64,000 nucleotides of DNA from Xiphydria camelus (taxonomy: Eukaryota; Arthropoda; Insecta; Hymenoptera; Xiphydriidae): assembly GCA_963678675.1 (NCBI GenBank), contig OY783192.1, positions 12,081,393 through 12,145,392 of the forward strand, read 5' to 3'. The notes below the pieces were generated by a model. It had not been told where the DNA came from. It was given only the letters and a program-made list of their open reading frames with translations, and made no database searches. The translations under genes and the position numbers were made by a program. Below, in pieces: positions 19,266-31,536 of this stretch (position 1 is its first letter; the number at the start of each line of letters is the position of its first letter).

Positions 19266-20724
19266 ATTTTTCTTTAGAATCCTGAATGGAATAGAACGCT
19301 TATGGGTTAAAATCATGGAGGTGGCAAATTTCATTGCCCATATTATTAAAATTTAAACTTTTTGCTTTACAATGGGTTTTTTATGTTCAAATAATGTTGG
19401 GTTAAGTTATCATTTATTAGTTTATAATCGGACAGCGCACAAAATGACATATTTTCCAATTTATCACCAAATCTAATGGATAACGCGCGATAAAAAGTTA
19501 TTTCGGTAACGTATTTTATAACCTCAAAAATAATACTAGATGTAGTCGGAAAGTAGTTTAATTCCATTAATTTAGTTAAAATTAGTAAGAGTTGCTATAA
19601 TTAACGAGAAAAATCACCTGACGTATTTAAATGTAATATTTGTCGAGCACTTTTGTTGCTCATTTCTCTAGTACATCGATTTCGTATGAGAAATTTAATT
19701 TATTGTTATGATTCCAAGTTGTAATTACTTATTTCATTTGTTTGGTATTTGGCTTTAGTGGCACATTCATTCAATGTTAAATTAATCTATAAAAAATGTA
19801 ATGTTTTGTCATTAATTATATATTTATTAGCGTTCCCGGAACTAATCAAGAGACACGGTAGTGTCTCGCGGCATGTTCATTCAAGTCGTCAGAACGACGC
19901 CGCTAGCGCTGTCGCCGCGAGCACCCGTGTATCTTTACAGGAAAAATGTCTGCCCCCTTCACCCCTCAATTTTAACATCGAATTTTCTCAATAAATATAC
20001 GGTTATAACCAAAACTATGCTTAGTTACGCCATATAAATCGACTATTCTCTATCGATAGAGACCAGAGTAAATGTTGTAAGTTACATATTAACAGAGATT
20101 TTTCCTTAGCAACGCGAAGCCACGCCCCTCGCGCCTCAAAAGTCGAGAATCCGATTTCTCGAGCGATATATATATGTCAAAATCTCACAAAAATTCCGCC
20201 TGTCTTCGGCGATATTTGGCCATGGTCGGAAATGTGTACACAGATGCGGCCACACGCATACGCCATCAAATGTATGTGAGAGTGTGTGAGAAAATATATT
20301 CCTTGAATGTTTAGTTCTTTTTCAAAATTAATAAAATATTTCCATTCGCGAAACGATTTCCCTCGCATTTTTTCGATCCTCGGACGCGCTTGTTAATAAA
20401 AAGTAAAAATTCAGTGTAATCGGAGTAGTGAATCTCAATAGTAGTGAATGTGATAGCTTGATAATCGTTTGGAGTTTTTTTCACATCGAGATAGTGAACG
20501 GATGCAGTGGTATTCTTCTCTAGTTGCCTGTGCATCAAGAAAGGAGCAGCAAAGGAGACGGTCTCAGAAGAATTGCCATCAGATAAGTTTAATTGCCATC
20601 TGACAGCTTTAACCTCACTTTCAATGGAAGGACAATATCTTTGTGTTCGTTCTATTTTTTGTTTTCAGGGTCATGCGAGCACGGGAAAAATCGAAGGTTT
20701 TTCTTCTTGTCAGTCATCAATACA
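19266..20724. other. Possible promoter/5' exon region, no protein recognised
   Basis: The region 20040-20170 is GC-richer and contains ATCGATAGAG and a TATATATA run. Then 20507-20720 includes a plausible acceptor (TTTTTTGTTTTCAG at about 20669). No reading frame resembles a known protein. A spliced untranslated leader is possible, but I cannot confirm it. Confidence 0.3.
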
Positions 20725-20975
20725 AGCCGTGACAGAATAGGAGATGAAATGGAATTGGATCACAATAATCAAGTAATTACTTTATCACTATTTTTCTCTA
20801 TCGATATATTTCCTCTTTCGTACTATCACAAGTTCCAATTTACACACCGACCTGTCAAACCTGAAGTGTACACGTACCTCACTTCTATTTCATCTCTTCT
20901 TCGTCTCCGGTGTAACGACGGTCAATGAGAAATTACTGATACCGATAAGTGCTGAATAACGTAGTATAATACGAA
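20725..20975. repeat. Dispersed repeat arm related to 22100-22600
   Basis: The stretch with ACACCGACCTGTCAAAC and CTCACTTCTATTTCATCTC is an inverted relative of 22120-22290 and a direct relative of 22440-22620. It ends near the GGTGTAACGA motif that all three share. Confidence 0.6.
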
Positions 20976-21059
20976 AGAGGAAATATATCATTTTTAATAA
21001 TTCTGTCATTATTAGAATAGAATTGATTAACTCAGATATATTTTTTTGATTTCTACGCT

Positions 21060-21720
21060 CGAGTAAGTTCGGTATATTTTAAATAGTGAAATGATGCATA
21101 TGATTATGTAGGTAATTTACAATTTGTTACAGATCGTATGCAAACCCGAGGAGGTTTCTTTCGAACGAGGGATCATCCACTTGTTGTTCCAACAAGAACC
21201 AGTTGCATTAGTTGCATTCATTGCATTTGACAGGTCGGTATATAAATTGGTTCTTAATTTTTACGCTGAGTAAGTTCGGTATATTTTAAAAATGAAATGC
21301 TGCATATAATTGTGTAATTTACAATTTGTTACAGATCGTTTGCGAACCCGAGGAGGTTTCTTTCCAACGAGGGATCATCCACTTGTTCTTCCAACAAGAA
21401 CCAGTTGCATTAGTTGCATTCATTGCATTTGACACAGGTCGGTATATAAATTGGTAGTATAATACGAAAGAGGAAATATATCATTTTTCTTAATTCTGTC
21501 ATTATTAGAATTGGTTAACTTAGATTAATATAATCTTAGTTTCTCCGTTTAGTTAGTTCAGTATATTTTAAATTGTTTGTGTTATTTACAATTTGTTACA
21601 GATCGCATGCGAACCCGTGGTGGTTTCTTTCGAAAGAGGGATCATCCAATTGTTGTTCCAAGAACCTGCTGCATCAGTTCATTCGGCGAGCTGGATCTGC
21701 TGTCTCGAGTGCATGGACGT
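21060..21720 (+). repeat. Three tandem exon-like units
   Basis: Each unit has an AT-rich leader with TAAGTTCGGTATATTTTAAA, then TTACAATTTGTTACAG, an acceptor-like site. This is followed by about 90 bases starting ATCGTATGCAAACCCG or a variant. Units 1 and 2 read IVCKPEEVSFERGIIHL with one or two changes; unit 3 diverges after GIIQLLFQ. Units start near 21060, 21250 and 21530. They could be duplicated alternative exons or a repeat; the product is unknown. Confidence 0.5.
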
Positions 21721-22009
21721 ACGTCACTTTAAATGGATGAATATCCTTTAATATCCTCCGAACCGTAGACTTGCTAACCTCTGATTCTAACCTTTCTTGC
21801 CATAGCCCGAATATTCGTTCGAGGGTTATTCTTTACTCTTTCTAGCAGAGCATCGATATTTTGCTGCATCTATATTCCTCTGGAACTTCCTAAAATAATT
21901 ATAAAAACCCTATATAATTCAGCCCGAACAAGTACAATCTTATCGGACTATACCTTATCGAGGAGATTTTTCGACATAATGATTCCGAAACGTTTTTATC
22001 GAGAAGTAT

Positions 22010-22740
22010 ATATTTCTAACATACGGTAGTGTTCACGAATATTGTAAAATATCGCAGGAATGTTACAGAAAAGTTATTTGCAAGAGAACGTGCTTTGTGG
22101 GGTGCAAATGATGATATTTTGTAATCCATCGTTACACCAGAGGCGAAGAAGAGATGAAATAGAAGTGAGGTACATGTACACTTCACGTTTGACACAGGTC
22201 GGTATATAAATTGAAACTTGTGTGATTGTATAATACGAAAGAGGAAAAACTTATATCGATAAAGAAAAATAAAAAAATAAAGTAGTTACTCTATTATTGT
22301 AATCCAATTCCATTATATCCCTTATTTTTCTGCCACGACTTTGATTGTTGATAGTGGATGGATCAACCAATAAATTTGATTTTTCTTCGCTATCAGCAAT
22401 TAAAGTCGTGGCAGAAAAATAAGTGATACACACAATGTCATTGGATTACAATAATGGAGTAACTACTTTATTATTATTTTTTCTTTATCGATATAAGTTT
22501 TTCCTCTTTCATATTATACTATCACAAGTTTCAATTTATATACCGACCTGTCAAACGTGAAGTGTACATGTATGTACCTCACTTCTATTTCATCTCTTCT
22601 TTACCTTTGGTGTAACGATGGAAATTACAAAATATCATCATTTACACCCGGCAAAGCACGTTTTTCCAAGCAACTTTTCTGTAACATTCCTGCGATATTT
22701 TACAATATTCGTGAACATTACCGTATGTTAGAAACATTCC
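22010..22740. repeat. 730-bp palindrome
   Basis: TTTCTAACATACGGTAGTG near 22014 pairs with the sequence ending near 22738. The stem runs through the GGTGTAACGA and CACTTCTATTTCATCTC segments to the TCGTGGCAGAAAAATA pair around 22325 and 22410. It belongs to the same family as 20725-20975. Confidence 0.65.
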
Positions 22741-22755
22741 TTTACTCTTAATATA

Positions 22756-24088
22756 CAGGGTGGACCAGGTTAAACGTCATTTTTTTTGATACGTGATAGA
22801 ACAACAAAAAAGTAGACTTTCATAAGAAAATTTCTTTAAAAAATGTTTCCTAACAAAGATACAGGGTGTCAAAGTTTCGAAAAAAAATGGTTTTCTCATC
22901 ATAACTTCTAAACTACTTGATCGATTTCCATGAAGTTTCGCACACAGGCTAATGTAGAATAGCTCTAAGCAATAATTCAATAATTTTTTAAAATTCTCCA
23001 GTGGCGTAGATACTAGGGGCCGGTACCCCCCTTTCCCCCTCCCAATCTTCGGCGCCATTGGATATTTTGCAAAGAAAATTTAATTATTGGATTCCCCGTT
23101 TAATTTAGAGAAAAAAATCACCCTTGCAAATTTTTGATTTATGGCTTCGTTTTTAAGATATTTATTTTAATTTATAGGGTTGCGAGCAGGCCAAAGCTAG
23201 GTTGAACTCCATTAATTGTGATATGTGATAGAACAACAAAAAATAGATTCTCATGAGAAAATTTTTTTCAAAAATGTTTCCTAATAAAGATATAGGGTGT
23301 CAAAGTTTCGAAAAAAAAATGGTTTTCTCATCATAACTTCTAAGCCACTGGATCGATTCCCATGAAATTTCGCAGGGGAAAGGGGGTACCGGCCCCCAGT
23401 ATCTACGCCACTGGAGAATGTTTTAAAATTATTTAATTATTACTTAGAGCTGTACGACATTAGCATGTGTGCGAAATTTCATGGAAATCGATCCAGAGGC
23501 TTAAAAGTTATGAGAAAACCATTTTTTTTTCGAAACTTTGACACCCTATATCTTTCTTAGGAAACATTTTTGAAAAAAATTTTCTCTTGAGAATCTATTT
23601 TTTGTTGTTGCTCTATCACATATCACAATTAATGGAGTTCAACTTAGCTTTGGCTTGCTCGCAACCCTATAAATTAAAATAAATATCTCAAAAATGAAGC
23701 CATAAATCAAAAATTTGCAAGGGTGATTTTTTTCTCTAAATTAAACGGGGAATCCAATAATTAGACTTTCTTTGCAAAATATCCAATGGCGCCGAAGATT
23801 GGGAGGGGGAGAGGGGGGTACCGGCCCCTAGTATCTACGCCACTGGAGAATTTTTAAAAATTATTTAATTATTGCTTAGAGCTATTCTACATTAGCCTGT
23901 GTGCGAAACTTCGTGGAAATCGATCAAGTAGTTTAGAAGTTATGACGAGAAAAACATTTTTTTTCGAAACTTTGACACCCTGTATCTTTTTTAGGAAACA
24001 TTTTTGAAAAAAATTTTCTTATGAGTCTACTTTTTTGTTATTGTTCTATCACATATAAAAAAAATGACGTTTAACCTGGTCCACCCTG
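22756..24088. mobile_element. Palindromic TA-flanked element, 1.33 kb
   Basis: CAGGGTGGACCAGGTTAAAC begins at 22756 and its complement ends at 24088, with TA on both sides. Within each arm a further half-repeat carries CAGTGGCGTAGATAC and GGGGGTACCGGCCCC, so the arms are themselves made of inverted halves. There is no coding region. Confidence 0.8.
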
Positions 24089-24379
24089 TATATTTCTCGA
24101 TAAATTCGCGAATGTTGCAAAACAGCATAGAAGCATTTCGGAATCATTACGTTGAAAGATCTCCTCGATAAGGTACAGCTCGATAAGATTGTACTTGTTA
24201 GGGCTGAATTATATAGGGTTTTTATATCCCAGAAGAATATAGGTGCAGCAAAATATCGATGCTGTGCTGGAAATTTATTTACGAGTAAGGGCGAAATTTC
24301 AGCGGTGCATGCAAAAGGATTTCTTAAAACTATACCAATCGGTGTCCGATTTTTGATATAACTGTTGCTTCAACTTCCA

Positions 24380-25240
24380 GTGATATTAATTGTAAGTATT
24401 ACTGCAGAACGAGTAGGTTAAAAGATTTTCTTGAAGATTCACGATTTTCTGATATGTCATTTCGTACAGGTGCAACCGAAGAGGATCTAGCTCGTGTCCT
24501 GTCCGTAAAAAGATGACTCGATGGACATCGGAGAATGTCAGGCTTGTCACCGAGCGCCTATTACCTACGGTACATTAATTGCAATACGCGTTTCTCGTTT
24601 CATTCAACTATTCCAGCGTTAAATAACTTTTACTTCTTTCAAGGTAATAACCTTTTATGAACTGTTCGTGATAGGAGGCAGCGATCGATAATAGAGACTC
24701 GTCGTAGACAAGTTCGTCTATTAAAACTAAAAGGCAATTGGTGTGACGAACTACTACTGCGATAATGTGCCCGAGCTCACGGTCTATTCTGCAATTAACG
24801 TTAACATAATCGTGATTATGCTCGGGTGATGGCTGTTCCAAAAGAGGTAAGTTGATACTAAACATCGGATGCTGTAAGCTGACTTGCTAGTGTACTTTAC
24901 AACTGGAACATCATCGCAGGAATAATTTGTCTACGATTAGTCACAATCATTGATCGTTGCCCCCTACGATCAACAATTTGTACAAGGTAAATGCTTTGAA
25001 AGAAGTAAAAGTTACTTAGAGCAGGAATAGTTGAAACGAAAATCGCATATTGCAATGAAAGTACTATGGGTGAAAGGCGCTCGGTGACAAGCCTGACATT
25101 CTCCGATCCATCGAGTTATCTTTTTACGAACAGGACATGAGCTAGATCCTCTTCGGTTGCACCTGTACGAGATGACATGTCAGAAAATCGTGAGTCTTCA
25201 TGAAAATCTTCTAACCTACTCGTTCTGCAATAATACTAAT
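24380..25240. repeat. 860-bp palindrome
   Basis: ACTGCAGAACGAGTAGGTTA near 24400 pairs with TAACCTACTCGTTCTGCA near 25215. GAGAATGTCAGGCTTGTCAC near 24530 pairs with its complement near 25087. The centre, about 24640-24970, is a looser inverted repeat containing AACTTTTACTTCTTTCAA. Confidence 0.75.
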
Positions 25241-26400
25241 TAATAAAAAGCTATTCTCCTACATGTACATATTCTCCTGATGAATAAATTCAAAAAAAGT
25301 AGTGAAATCTCTCCACAAAAACAGATTCTCTGTAAAAAAAGGCGGCATGTTCATTCAGTGCCAACAAAAATTGATACGTAAATCTGTCAGATATCTACAA
25401 GATGTCTATATGTCTAAAAAATGACATCTGTATTTGTTATAAACATGGTTGAAATCTAGATGTCTAGCAGACAAAGTGAGAAATATAAGGGCTCTCTAGT
25501 CTATAAATCCCTTTCAAAATATCACGAGAATAAATCAAAAGTAACGTGGTTATAATTAATTGGCTCATATCGGTATAAAATGTGAAACTTTAATTTTGTG
25601 GTAATAAAAAGCTATTCTCCTACATGTACGTATTCTCCTCATGAATAAATTCCAAAAAGTAGTGAAATCCCCCCACAAAAACAGATTCTCTGTAAAAAAA
25701 GGCGGCATGTTCATTCAGTGCCAACAAAAATTGATACGTAAAATACTCTTCAAAAAAGATATGAAATCAATTAAGATCGCCATGTTCAAGAGTTATATAT
25801 AAAAAGTAAAAGGCATCATTTGAAAGGGAAATTATTGTAAATCAAGTGACTACAAAGTTCGACTAAAAAAATTTGTAAAAAAATTTTAATAAAAAAGAAC
25901 TTGCCGCGTTTTTTTCCTTCAAAATAAAAAATTCAGACACAGAATTATACTCGATGTTTATGCACTTATGTGATTTTAAATAAATTCATACACTTATATG
26001 ATACCACCAGTATACCGAATGTCGCACGAGAAACCGATCAGGCGGGGGCCTTCTGAATTTCTCTGAATTTGACTTCGGCAGTGCAATTTATGAATCACTC
26101 TAGCACCGTCCAAGCACTGCCAATTACTCGGTATAGTGGACAAAATATGAAAACTTAAACGCGGCAAGTTCTTTTTTATTAAAATTTGTTTATAAATTTT
26201 TGTAGTCGAATTTTGTAGTCACTTGATTTACAATAATTTCCCTTTCAAATGATGCCTTTTACTTTTTATATATAACTCTTGAACATGGCGATCTTAATTG
26301 ATTTCAAATCTTTTTTGGAGAGTATTTTACGTATCAATTTTTGTGGCACTGAATGAACATGCTGCCTTTTTTTACACAGAATCTGTTTTTGTGGGTAGAG
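25240..26400. repeat. Direct repeat plus 600-bp palindrome
   Basis: A 130-base segment starting AATAAAAAGCTATTCTCC occurs at about 25242 and 25606. Its last part returns inverted at 26330-26400. Between them 25745-26000 pairs with 26155-26340. The centre (26005-26140) carries TTTGACTTCGGCAGTG, a word found in the MITEs at 26609, 31328 and 39309. Confidence 0.7.
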
Positions 26401-26608
26401 ATGTTACCGAAATGACTGTGGTGTTCCCGAAATGATGGCAGTATTGATTGTGCATTTTTATATTAAAATGATATACCTTTACCGATCAAATTAGACTTTA
26501 TTTCTTGCGAAATAACAATTAATAGGGTTTTCTAGTGTAATTAGCTTAGTTTCTAAGAGATCAACTGTTGTATTATACGTAGGAACTTTATAAATTGCCA
26601 TTTAAATT

Positions 26609-26862
26609 TACCGTATGTCTGACAGCAAGCGCAACAGGAGCTGTGACCTGAAAATTTGACTTCGGCAGTGTTTGGAGGATGCTCGAGTCACTCATAAACG
26701 CTGCTCGCGCAGCGTAAGGGCGAAAAGTGTCAAAATGTCTGATTTCTCGATAGCTGTCAATTATTTCTTATTTGTGAGTGACTTGAGCACCCTCCAAACA
26801 CTGCCGAAGTCAAATTTTAGGTTACAGCTCCTGTTGCGCTTGCTGTCAGACATACGGTATGA
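26609..26862. mobile_element. MITE with ACCGTATGTC ends
   Basis: ACCGTATGTCTGACAGCAAG pairs with the sequence ending GACATACGGT at about 26862. The arms contain TTTGACTTCGGCAGTGTTTG. The family, which varies in its middle, recurs at 31328-31526 and supplies the ends of the 39309-41471 palindrome. Confidence 0.7.
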
Positions 26863-27412
26863 AAACTATTAGACCTTACATAGTAGTGTAGCACTTTTTA
26901 ATAGTACCTACTAGCATACAGTGACATAAACAAATACTGGAAAAAAAACAAACAAATCAGTACTATGTAACAAAACAACTTCGGGAATGCCCGTCATAGC
27001 TCGAGAACGTTCCCGAAATGACAGTTCCCGAAATGATATTTCCGCGATTCTTGTCTTTGATTTTTTTGTGACAATGTGAAACGAAATATTTTTGTGGTTA
27101 TGTTGTAGTTGCCTCGATTGTTTATCATAATATTGACACAAATATATTAATTTTAACCTAACACATTCTACAACAGCGTTCTCGAAATGATGCTGAATTG
27201 ATGTACGCAATTTATATATCAAATTGAAACCTACTTACCACTTTAATTTAATTATTAATCCAGACTAACAATTAAATGCCATCAACCCCTTCACAAACAC
27301 TTCGTAAACAGCGCTAGCAGCACCACCTGGCACGTTCCATAAAAAACATATTGATATTTTATGGTTGCGTTCACGAAATGACAACTTTTACCTCGGACAA
27401 CCTTTTAATTAA

Positions 27413-30202
27413 GGGGTAAGGCCACCATGTGCGTCAAGAAAGAAGGACGATTTTGTGCATTTTTTTTTAGGAGTAGTGTAAAAGCTATAGAATTTTCTTA
27501 TAAAGTACTTTATCAAGTATCTTCAAAGCTACTAAAAAATATTTTGTTTTTAATTTTTGGTTAAGAAATGGCCGTTCCAGGGTCCGGTTTCTACGATGAA
27601 TTTTTTGTGGAGGTCCAAAACGGGCGAACCGGCTGTACCCACAAGCGTGAACCTAGAACAAAAATCCAAAGATTTTTCTTTAATATATATCATAAACTAA
27701 TAGACCACGTAGGGGATTTTGAAAATATTGATTTTTCGAGAAATGGTGAGTATATAAAAGAAAAGTTCACGTTTTCGCATAAGAATTTCATACATAATCG
27801 TTTATAAAACAAAAAGTTTACAACTTATCGAAAAACCCCTACGTGGTCTATTAGATTATATAGGTATAAAGATACCCTCAAAATTGCAAGGCAATCAATA
27901 AAGATTTGTAGCCGCTATCGGTTCGCCCGATTTGAAATTTCGTGTTCTGAGAAAAACGCGTTTAAAGTTTTAAGTAACATTTTACGGTCGAAAATTATAG
28001 TATACCTTTAATCCGCGATGCCTGCACCGTATAGTTGGCCTTCTATGTTAATGTTGAGTTCTTCTTCTTCTTTTCTGGCTGATTTTGCGGCAATTCGAGC
28101 TGTTTTTGCAGCCTCAGTCAGCGATCGGTTCGAAAAATCGACGCGGAGTTCGTCCGCCTTAACGCAGAAATTGTAGCAATTCCTTCCAACTGTCATGTCC
28201 AACTGTCGTATAACTTGCATTATACTACAAATTCCATCGTTGAAAGTGCACACGGCAAGATTCCCAGCAATATCCAGTACGGTTTTTCCGCTTGACGTAG
28301 ATTTTGGGGACATTGACCACACCGTTGCGTTGAAACTTTCATTGCTATTTTGCGTAAAACCACCTAAGCATCGATTTAGAAGGTCGTCGCTGCTCAACTC
28401 TTCGTAGATTGGTTTAATTGCGTCGAAAACTGTTTTCGATAGAGCCGGCTTGTGTAAAAAAGTACTAATTGATGTATTGGTGGCTTTTGCCTTTTGCCAC
28501 GAACACCATGAATTTTCACCAGCTGGACACTTGCTGTGTTGAGGATTTTCATTCGTTGACAGCTTGTGATATAACGTCGCCCAAATTTCATTTCTCATTT
28601 TTTCCACAGAGTCGTGATTTCTGCGAATAGCCAAACCATAATAAATTGAGAGCTCGTCGACAAGTTTATTTGTTAATTTTCCTTTTCCGCCGAGACCGCG
28701 TACGTTCTTTTTTAAATTTCTTAGTCTAGTGCCCATTCTTTTCTGCACGTGATCGATGCATTCTTTTTTATGTATAACAAAGCTTTCATATGGTTCAGAC
28801 TTCAAAAGACCTGTAAAGGTTTTACTATCGCCATCTCCAATGTAACTGCCGTATTTTACTTGATATAAAGTTTCAGAGCGCTGAAACATTTCGATAACTG
28901 CATCTACCTCCATTTTACCAGCCGACCCCGTGTGATTTATTTGACAATCATTTTGATGTATTTCAAGCCACTCATCATACTCTGCAGTATCACTTATTTT
29001 TCTCCAATATTCGCACGCCTTGCAGTAACTGGATTTTATAATTATATCGATTACTTTCCCAGTATTCCATCCGATCAAAGACACCAAACCGAACAATGAT
29101 GAAAATCCCCGCTTTCTCCACGAACCGTCTCCTGATACTATCAATTCATTTGGTAAACCTTTTCTTGCATTTTCTTCTTTTTCTATTTTTACTGCATTTT
29201 CCATGCTAGCCTTGGAAACGCGTTCAGTAGCATCACAAATAATGTTGACTACTTTATCATAAAATGAGTGAAATATTGGCCGAGGAAGTTCCATAAAAGC
29301 ACAGAACTTCTTCATTCCGTGTAAACCTACTCCAAGCAGTCGCATGGCTATAATAATTCTTCTATTGATGTCATATGCTTTGTTATTGATGAGTGGACAA
29401 TTTGGAATTTCAGTTTTCGCACACTTTTCACAAGATAGAACTATTTTAAAACCAAGTCCGCGTATACTACTTTCAGTAAATGTGACGCCTGAGTCGCATA
29501 TTTTACACTTCACTACTGACGAAATTGTTGAAAAAACAGCCACAAAATTGATGAAACGATAACCGAACGATGCATCAACTTCGATATTACGAGCATCGCC
29601 ACTTAGCTTCAATTTCCTAGCGGACGTGCCGACGCTTTCGGAGGAATCGAGTGCCTCCGCTTCATAACGGTTTGCAGGTCGCTTTCGTGACATAGACGGC
29701 TTTTTAAACAAACTTCTTCCACCTCGTTTAGCTTTATAGCCACCATATTTCGATTTATCACACATTTTATTCACTAATTTCAGTAACTCGTAGTAAAAAG
29801 ATAAACTGATGAAACACGAAGCAAAATCACGCACGCGGCGTCCGTCTGACAGCTAGAATGACTTTACATAAAATAAATGGCCGAATAGTACTGCTAATGA
29901 CACGAGCCTCAACTCCGATAATACGTCTCAACATGCATTTAATTAACAGTTAGCCCACTAATCGGGGAGATCTCCCTATTCAATGTAGTTTGGCTCGCCC
30001 GAGCGCGGTGGAAACCGTATAGTTGGCTATGGCGCTAAGTGTTAATGCGCCGCGCGGCGTCTCTGTAAATTGACGTAAACGACCGATTCGAAATTTTTTT
30101 TGACTACGAAACCTTTTTTTTCTTATTCTTGAGGGTTTAAGGAAGGTTTTAAGCTAATAAAAAAAAATCGATTTTTGAAAAGTTCCATGGTGGCCTTACC
30201 CC
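27413..30202 (-). mobile_element. Kolobok-like DNA transposon, second family
   Basis: Termini GGGGTAAGGCCACCATG (27413) and its complement (ending 30202) are flanked by TTAA at 27409-27412 and 30203-30206. The element is 2790 bp and carries one long minus-strand transposase. Ends differ from those of the 1469-4221 element, so these are two families of one superfamily. Confidence 0.8.
28008..29765 (-). CDS. DDE transposase, Kolobok/Mutator-like, second copy
   Basis: The ATG at 29765 gives 585 residues; the in-frame extension upstream has no ATG. It shares with the 1830-3659 protein the blocks SGDGSWRKRG (about residue 211), IGDGDSKTF (about 309), CPAGENSWC (about 413) and NSNESFN (about 473), the likely D, D and E catalytic positions. 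It also has KKECIDHVQKRMGTRLR, typical of this insect transposase family, and CKIC/CEKC cysteine pairs near the N-terminus, which suggest a zinc-binding module. A basic N-terminal tail (GGYKAKRGGRSLFKK) may be a nuclear signal. The frame has no stop or shift, so activity is possible. Confidence 0.85.
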   Translation of the reverse strand: MCDKSKYGGYKAKRGGRSLFKKPSMSRKRPANRYEAEALDSSESVGTSARKLKLSGDARNIEVDASFGYRFINFVAVFSTISSVVKCKICDSGVTFTESSIRGLGFKIVLSCEKCAKTEIPNCPLINNKAYDINRRIIIAMRLLGVGLHGMKKFCAFMELPRPIFHSFYDKVVNIICDATERVSKASMENAVKIEKEENARKGLPNELIVSGDGSWRKRGFSSLFGLVSLIGWNTGKVIDIIIKSSYCKACEYWRKISDTAEYDEWLEIHQNDCQINHTGSAGKMEVDAVIEMFQRSETLYQVKYGSYIGDGDSKTFTGLLKSEPYESFVIHKKECIDHVQKRMGTRLRNLKKNVRGLGGKGKLTNKLVDELSIYYGLAIRRNHDSVEKMRNEIWATLYHKLSTNENPQHSKCPAGENSWCSWQKAKATNTSISTFLHKPALSKTVFDAIKPIYEELSSDDLLNRCLGGFTQNSNESFNATVWSMSPKSTSSGKTVLDIAGNLAVCTFNDGICSIMQVIRQLDMTVGRNCYNFCVKADELRVDFSNRSLTEAAKTARIAAKSARKEEEELNINIEGQLYGAGIAD

Positions 30203-30206
30203 TTAA

Positions 30207-30634
30207 ATAGAAATAACGATTTGTTCCAATTTGTTGTAAAGCATGTAAGAATCCTTAAAGCAAACTGTTTTTAAGTAGTGTTCAGAATATAGTTACTTCA
30301 ATTCAATTGATTTTAATGTGTTTTTTAGCCACTTGAATTTCCCTTAATGAATTATGGAAGCGTTCCCGAAATGATTTTTCGGCTATGTTAGATGGAATAA
30401 AATTAAACTAAGAACACATTGAATTAAAGTGATTACATGTGGAGATGGCGATCGATTATAATATTCGGTAAACGAGAAGAAAACTTAAATTTATTGTAGC
30501 TTTAATTAAGAAAATTCTCCAACTCAAATTCTTCACCTCCATGATTCTGACCCTTATAAGCGTCAGCGGATGAGTTGGGCGGGAGCCGCTGTCGCTTATA
30601 AGCGTTCTATTCTATTCAGGCTTCTTTATCAACT
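30207..30634. other. Right flank of the Kolobok insertion
   Basis: This holds the last GTTCCCGAAATGA motif (30361) and a GCTTATAAGCG inverted pair at about 30552-30603 (CTTATAAGCGTCAG, CGCTTATAAGCG). No gene is seen. Confidence 0.4.
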
Positions 30635-31324
30635 AGTGAACTCGGCACTACAATTACATGTGTATGTGTAGGCTGGCACTTGAGTAAAGGTACTTTGACG
30701 TAAACGTGCAAGTGGTTCGGAATTTTGACGATTTTTATATATTTTTTGTTATTGTTGAAATTATTAACTTGAAGTTGGGATAGGGCAAAATGTATCTAAA
30801 TTATTATAGATTGGCAGTGAATGTATTAAGATTGTAAAATAAAATCTTACAATAACAAAAATTGTAAATTTAACTCTTTCAAATCACTAAAAAATTCATT
30901 ACAAAATCTCTATGGGAGGCCCCACTTTCTAAGTACTCTCAAAATTACCGTAAAAGATGTAGAAATTTAGTGTAAAAAAATCATGAAAATTAAAAATGTC
31001 GGTTTTGAGATACAATATTTTTTGTTTCCATTTTCAAGAAAAAACGCAATATGGAAAAAATAAATTTTTTTCGAAATCTTCACAAAAAATACAAATTTTT
31101 CATTTGGGTCATTTTTTTCATATTGTGTTAATTTAAGCCGTAAATCGCGATGAAAGAAAAAAAAATGAAAAATATGAAAATTAATAACAGCTAAACGACT
31201 TATGGAATCGTTCTGAAAATTTAGGATCGTTTTTATATTGTTTAAAGATACTTGACAAAAAATTAACAACTAAATCGGAGACCCAAATGTTTCTACTACT
31301 AAAAGTTGACATGGAATGCCCCAT
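30635..31324 (-). repeat. Dispersed repeat, right copy
   Basis: Inverted counterpart of 18547-19265, from CAACTAGTGAACTCGGCAC to TTAGTAGTAG-type ends near 31300 (GTTGACATGGAATGCCCC). Differences are scattered along the length. Confidence 0.7.
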
Positions 31325-31327
31325 ATA

Positions 31328-31526
31328 TATACCGAGTGTCCGCCGAGAAGCCCCACTTTTTGAATTTCCCTGACATTTGACTTCGGTAGTGGTTGGGTCG
31401 GCGCTGTAGTCCTGATAGGCCAACTCTAACTATCAGGCCAGGACTAGAGCACCGATCCAACCACAACCGAAGTCAAATGTCAGGGAAATTCAAAAAGTTG
31501 GGCTTCTCGGCGGATACTCGGTATAT
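31328..31526. mobile_element. MITE with ATACCGAGTGTCCGCC ends
   Basis: The stem CGCCGAGAAGCCCCACTTTT continues through ATTTGACTTCGG and pairs with the complement up to 31526. The loop includes CCTGATAGGCC. It is related to the TTTGACTTCGGCAGTG MITEs. The flanks are ATAT-rich. Confidence 0.7.
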
Positions 31527-31536
31527 ATATAGATAT

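Larger units (their letters stand above)
21850..24265. mobile_element. Composite palindromic element, split by an insertion
   Basis: Sequence at 21850-21990 (TTATAAAAACCCTATATAAT, CTTATCGAGGAGAT) reappears inverted at 24100-24260. Between them are a palindrome (22010-22740) and the TA-flanked element at 22756-24088. Confidence 0.6.
26395..30400. mobile_element. GTTCCCGAAATGA-word region, split by a Kolobok element
   Basis: The motif GTTCCCGAAATGA or a one-base variant occurs near 26404, 26421, 27008, 27022, 27178, 27369 and 30361. The last lies on the far side of the Kolobok element inserted at 27413-30202, so the two flanks belonged to one unit. Outer ends are not defined. No transposase is seen outside the insertion. 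Confidence 0.5.
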
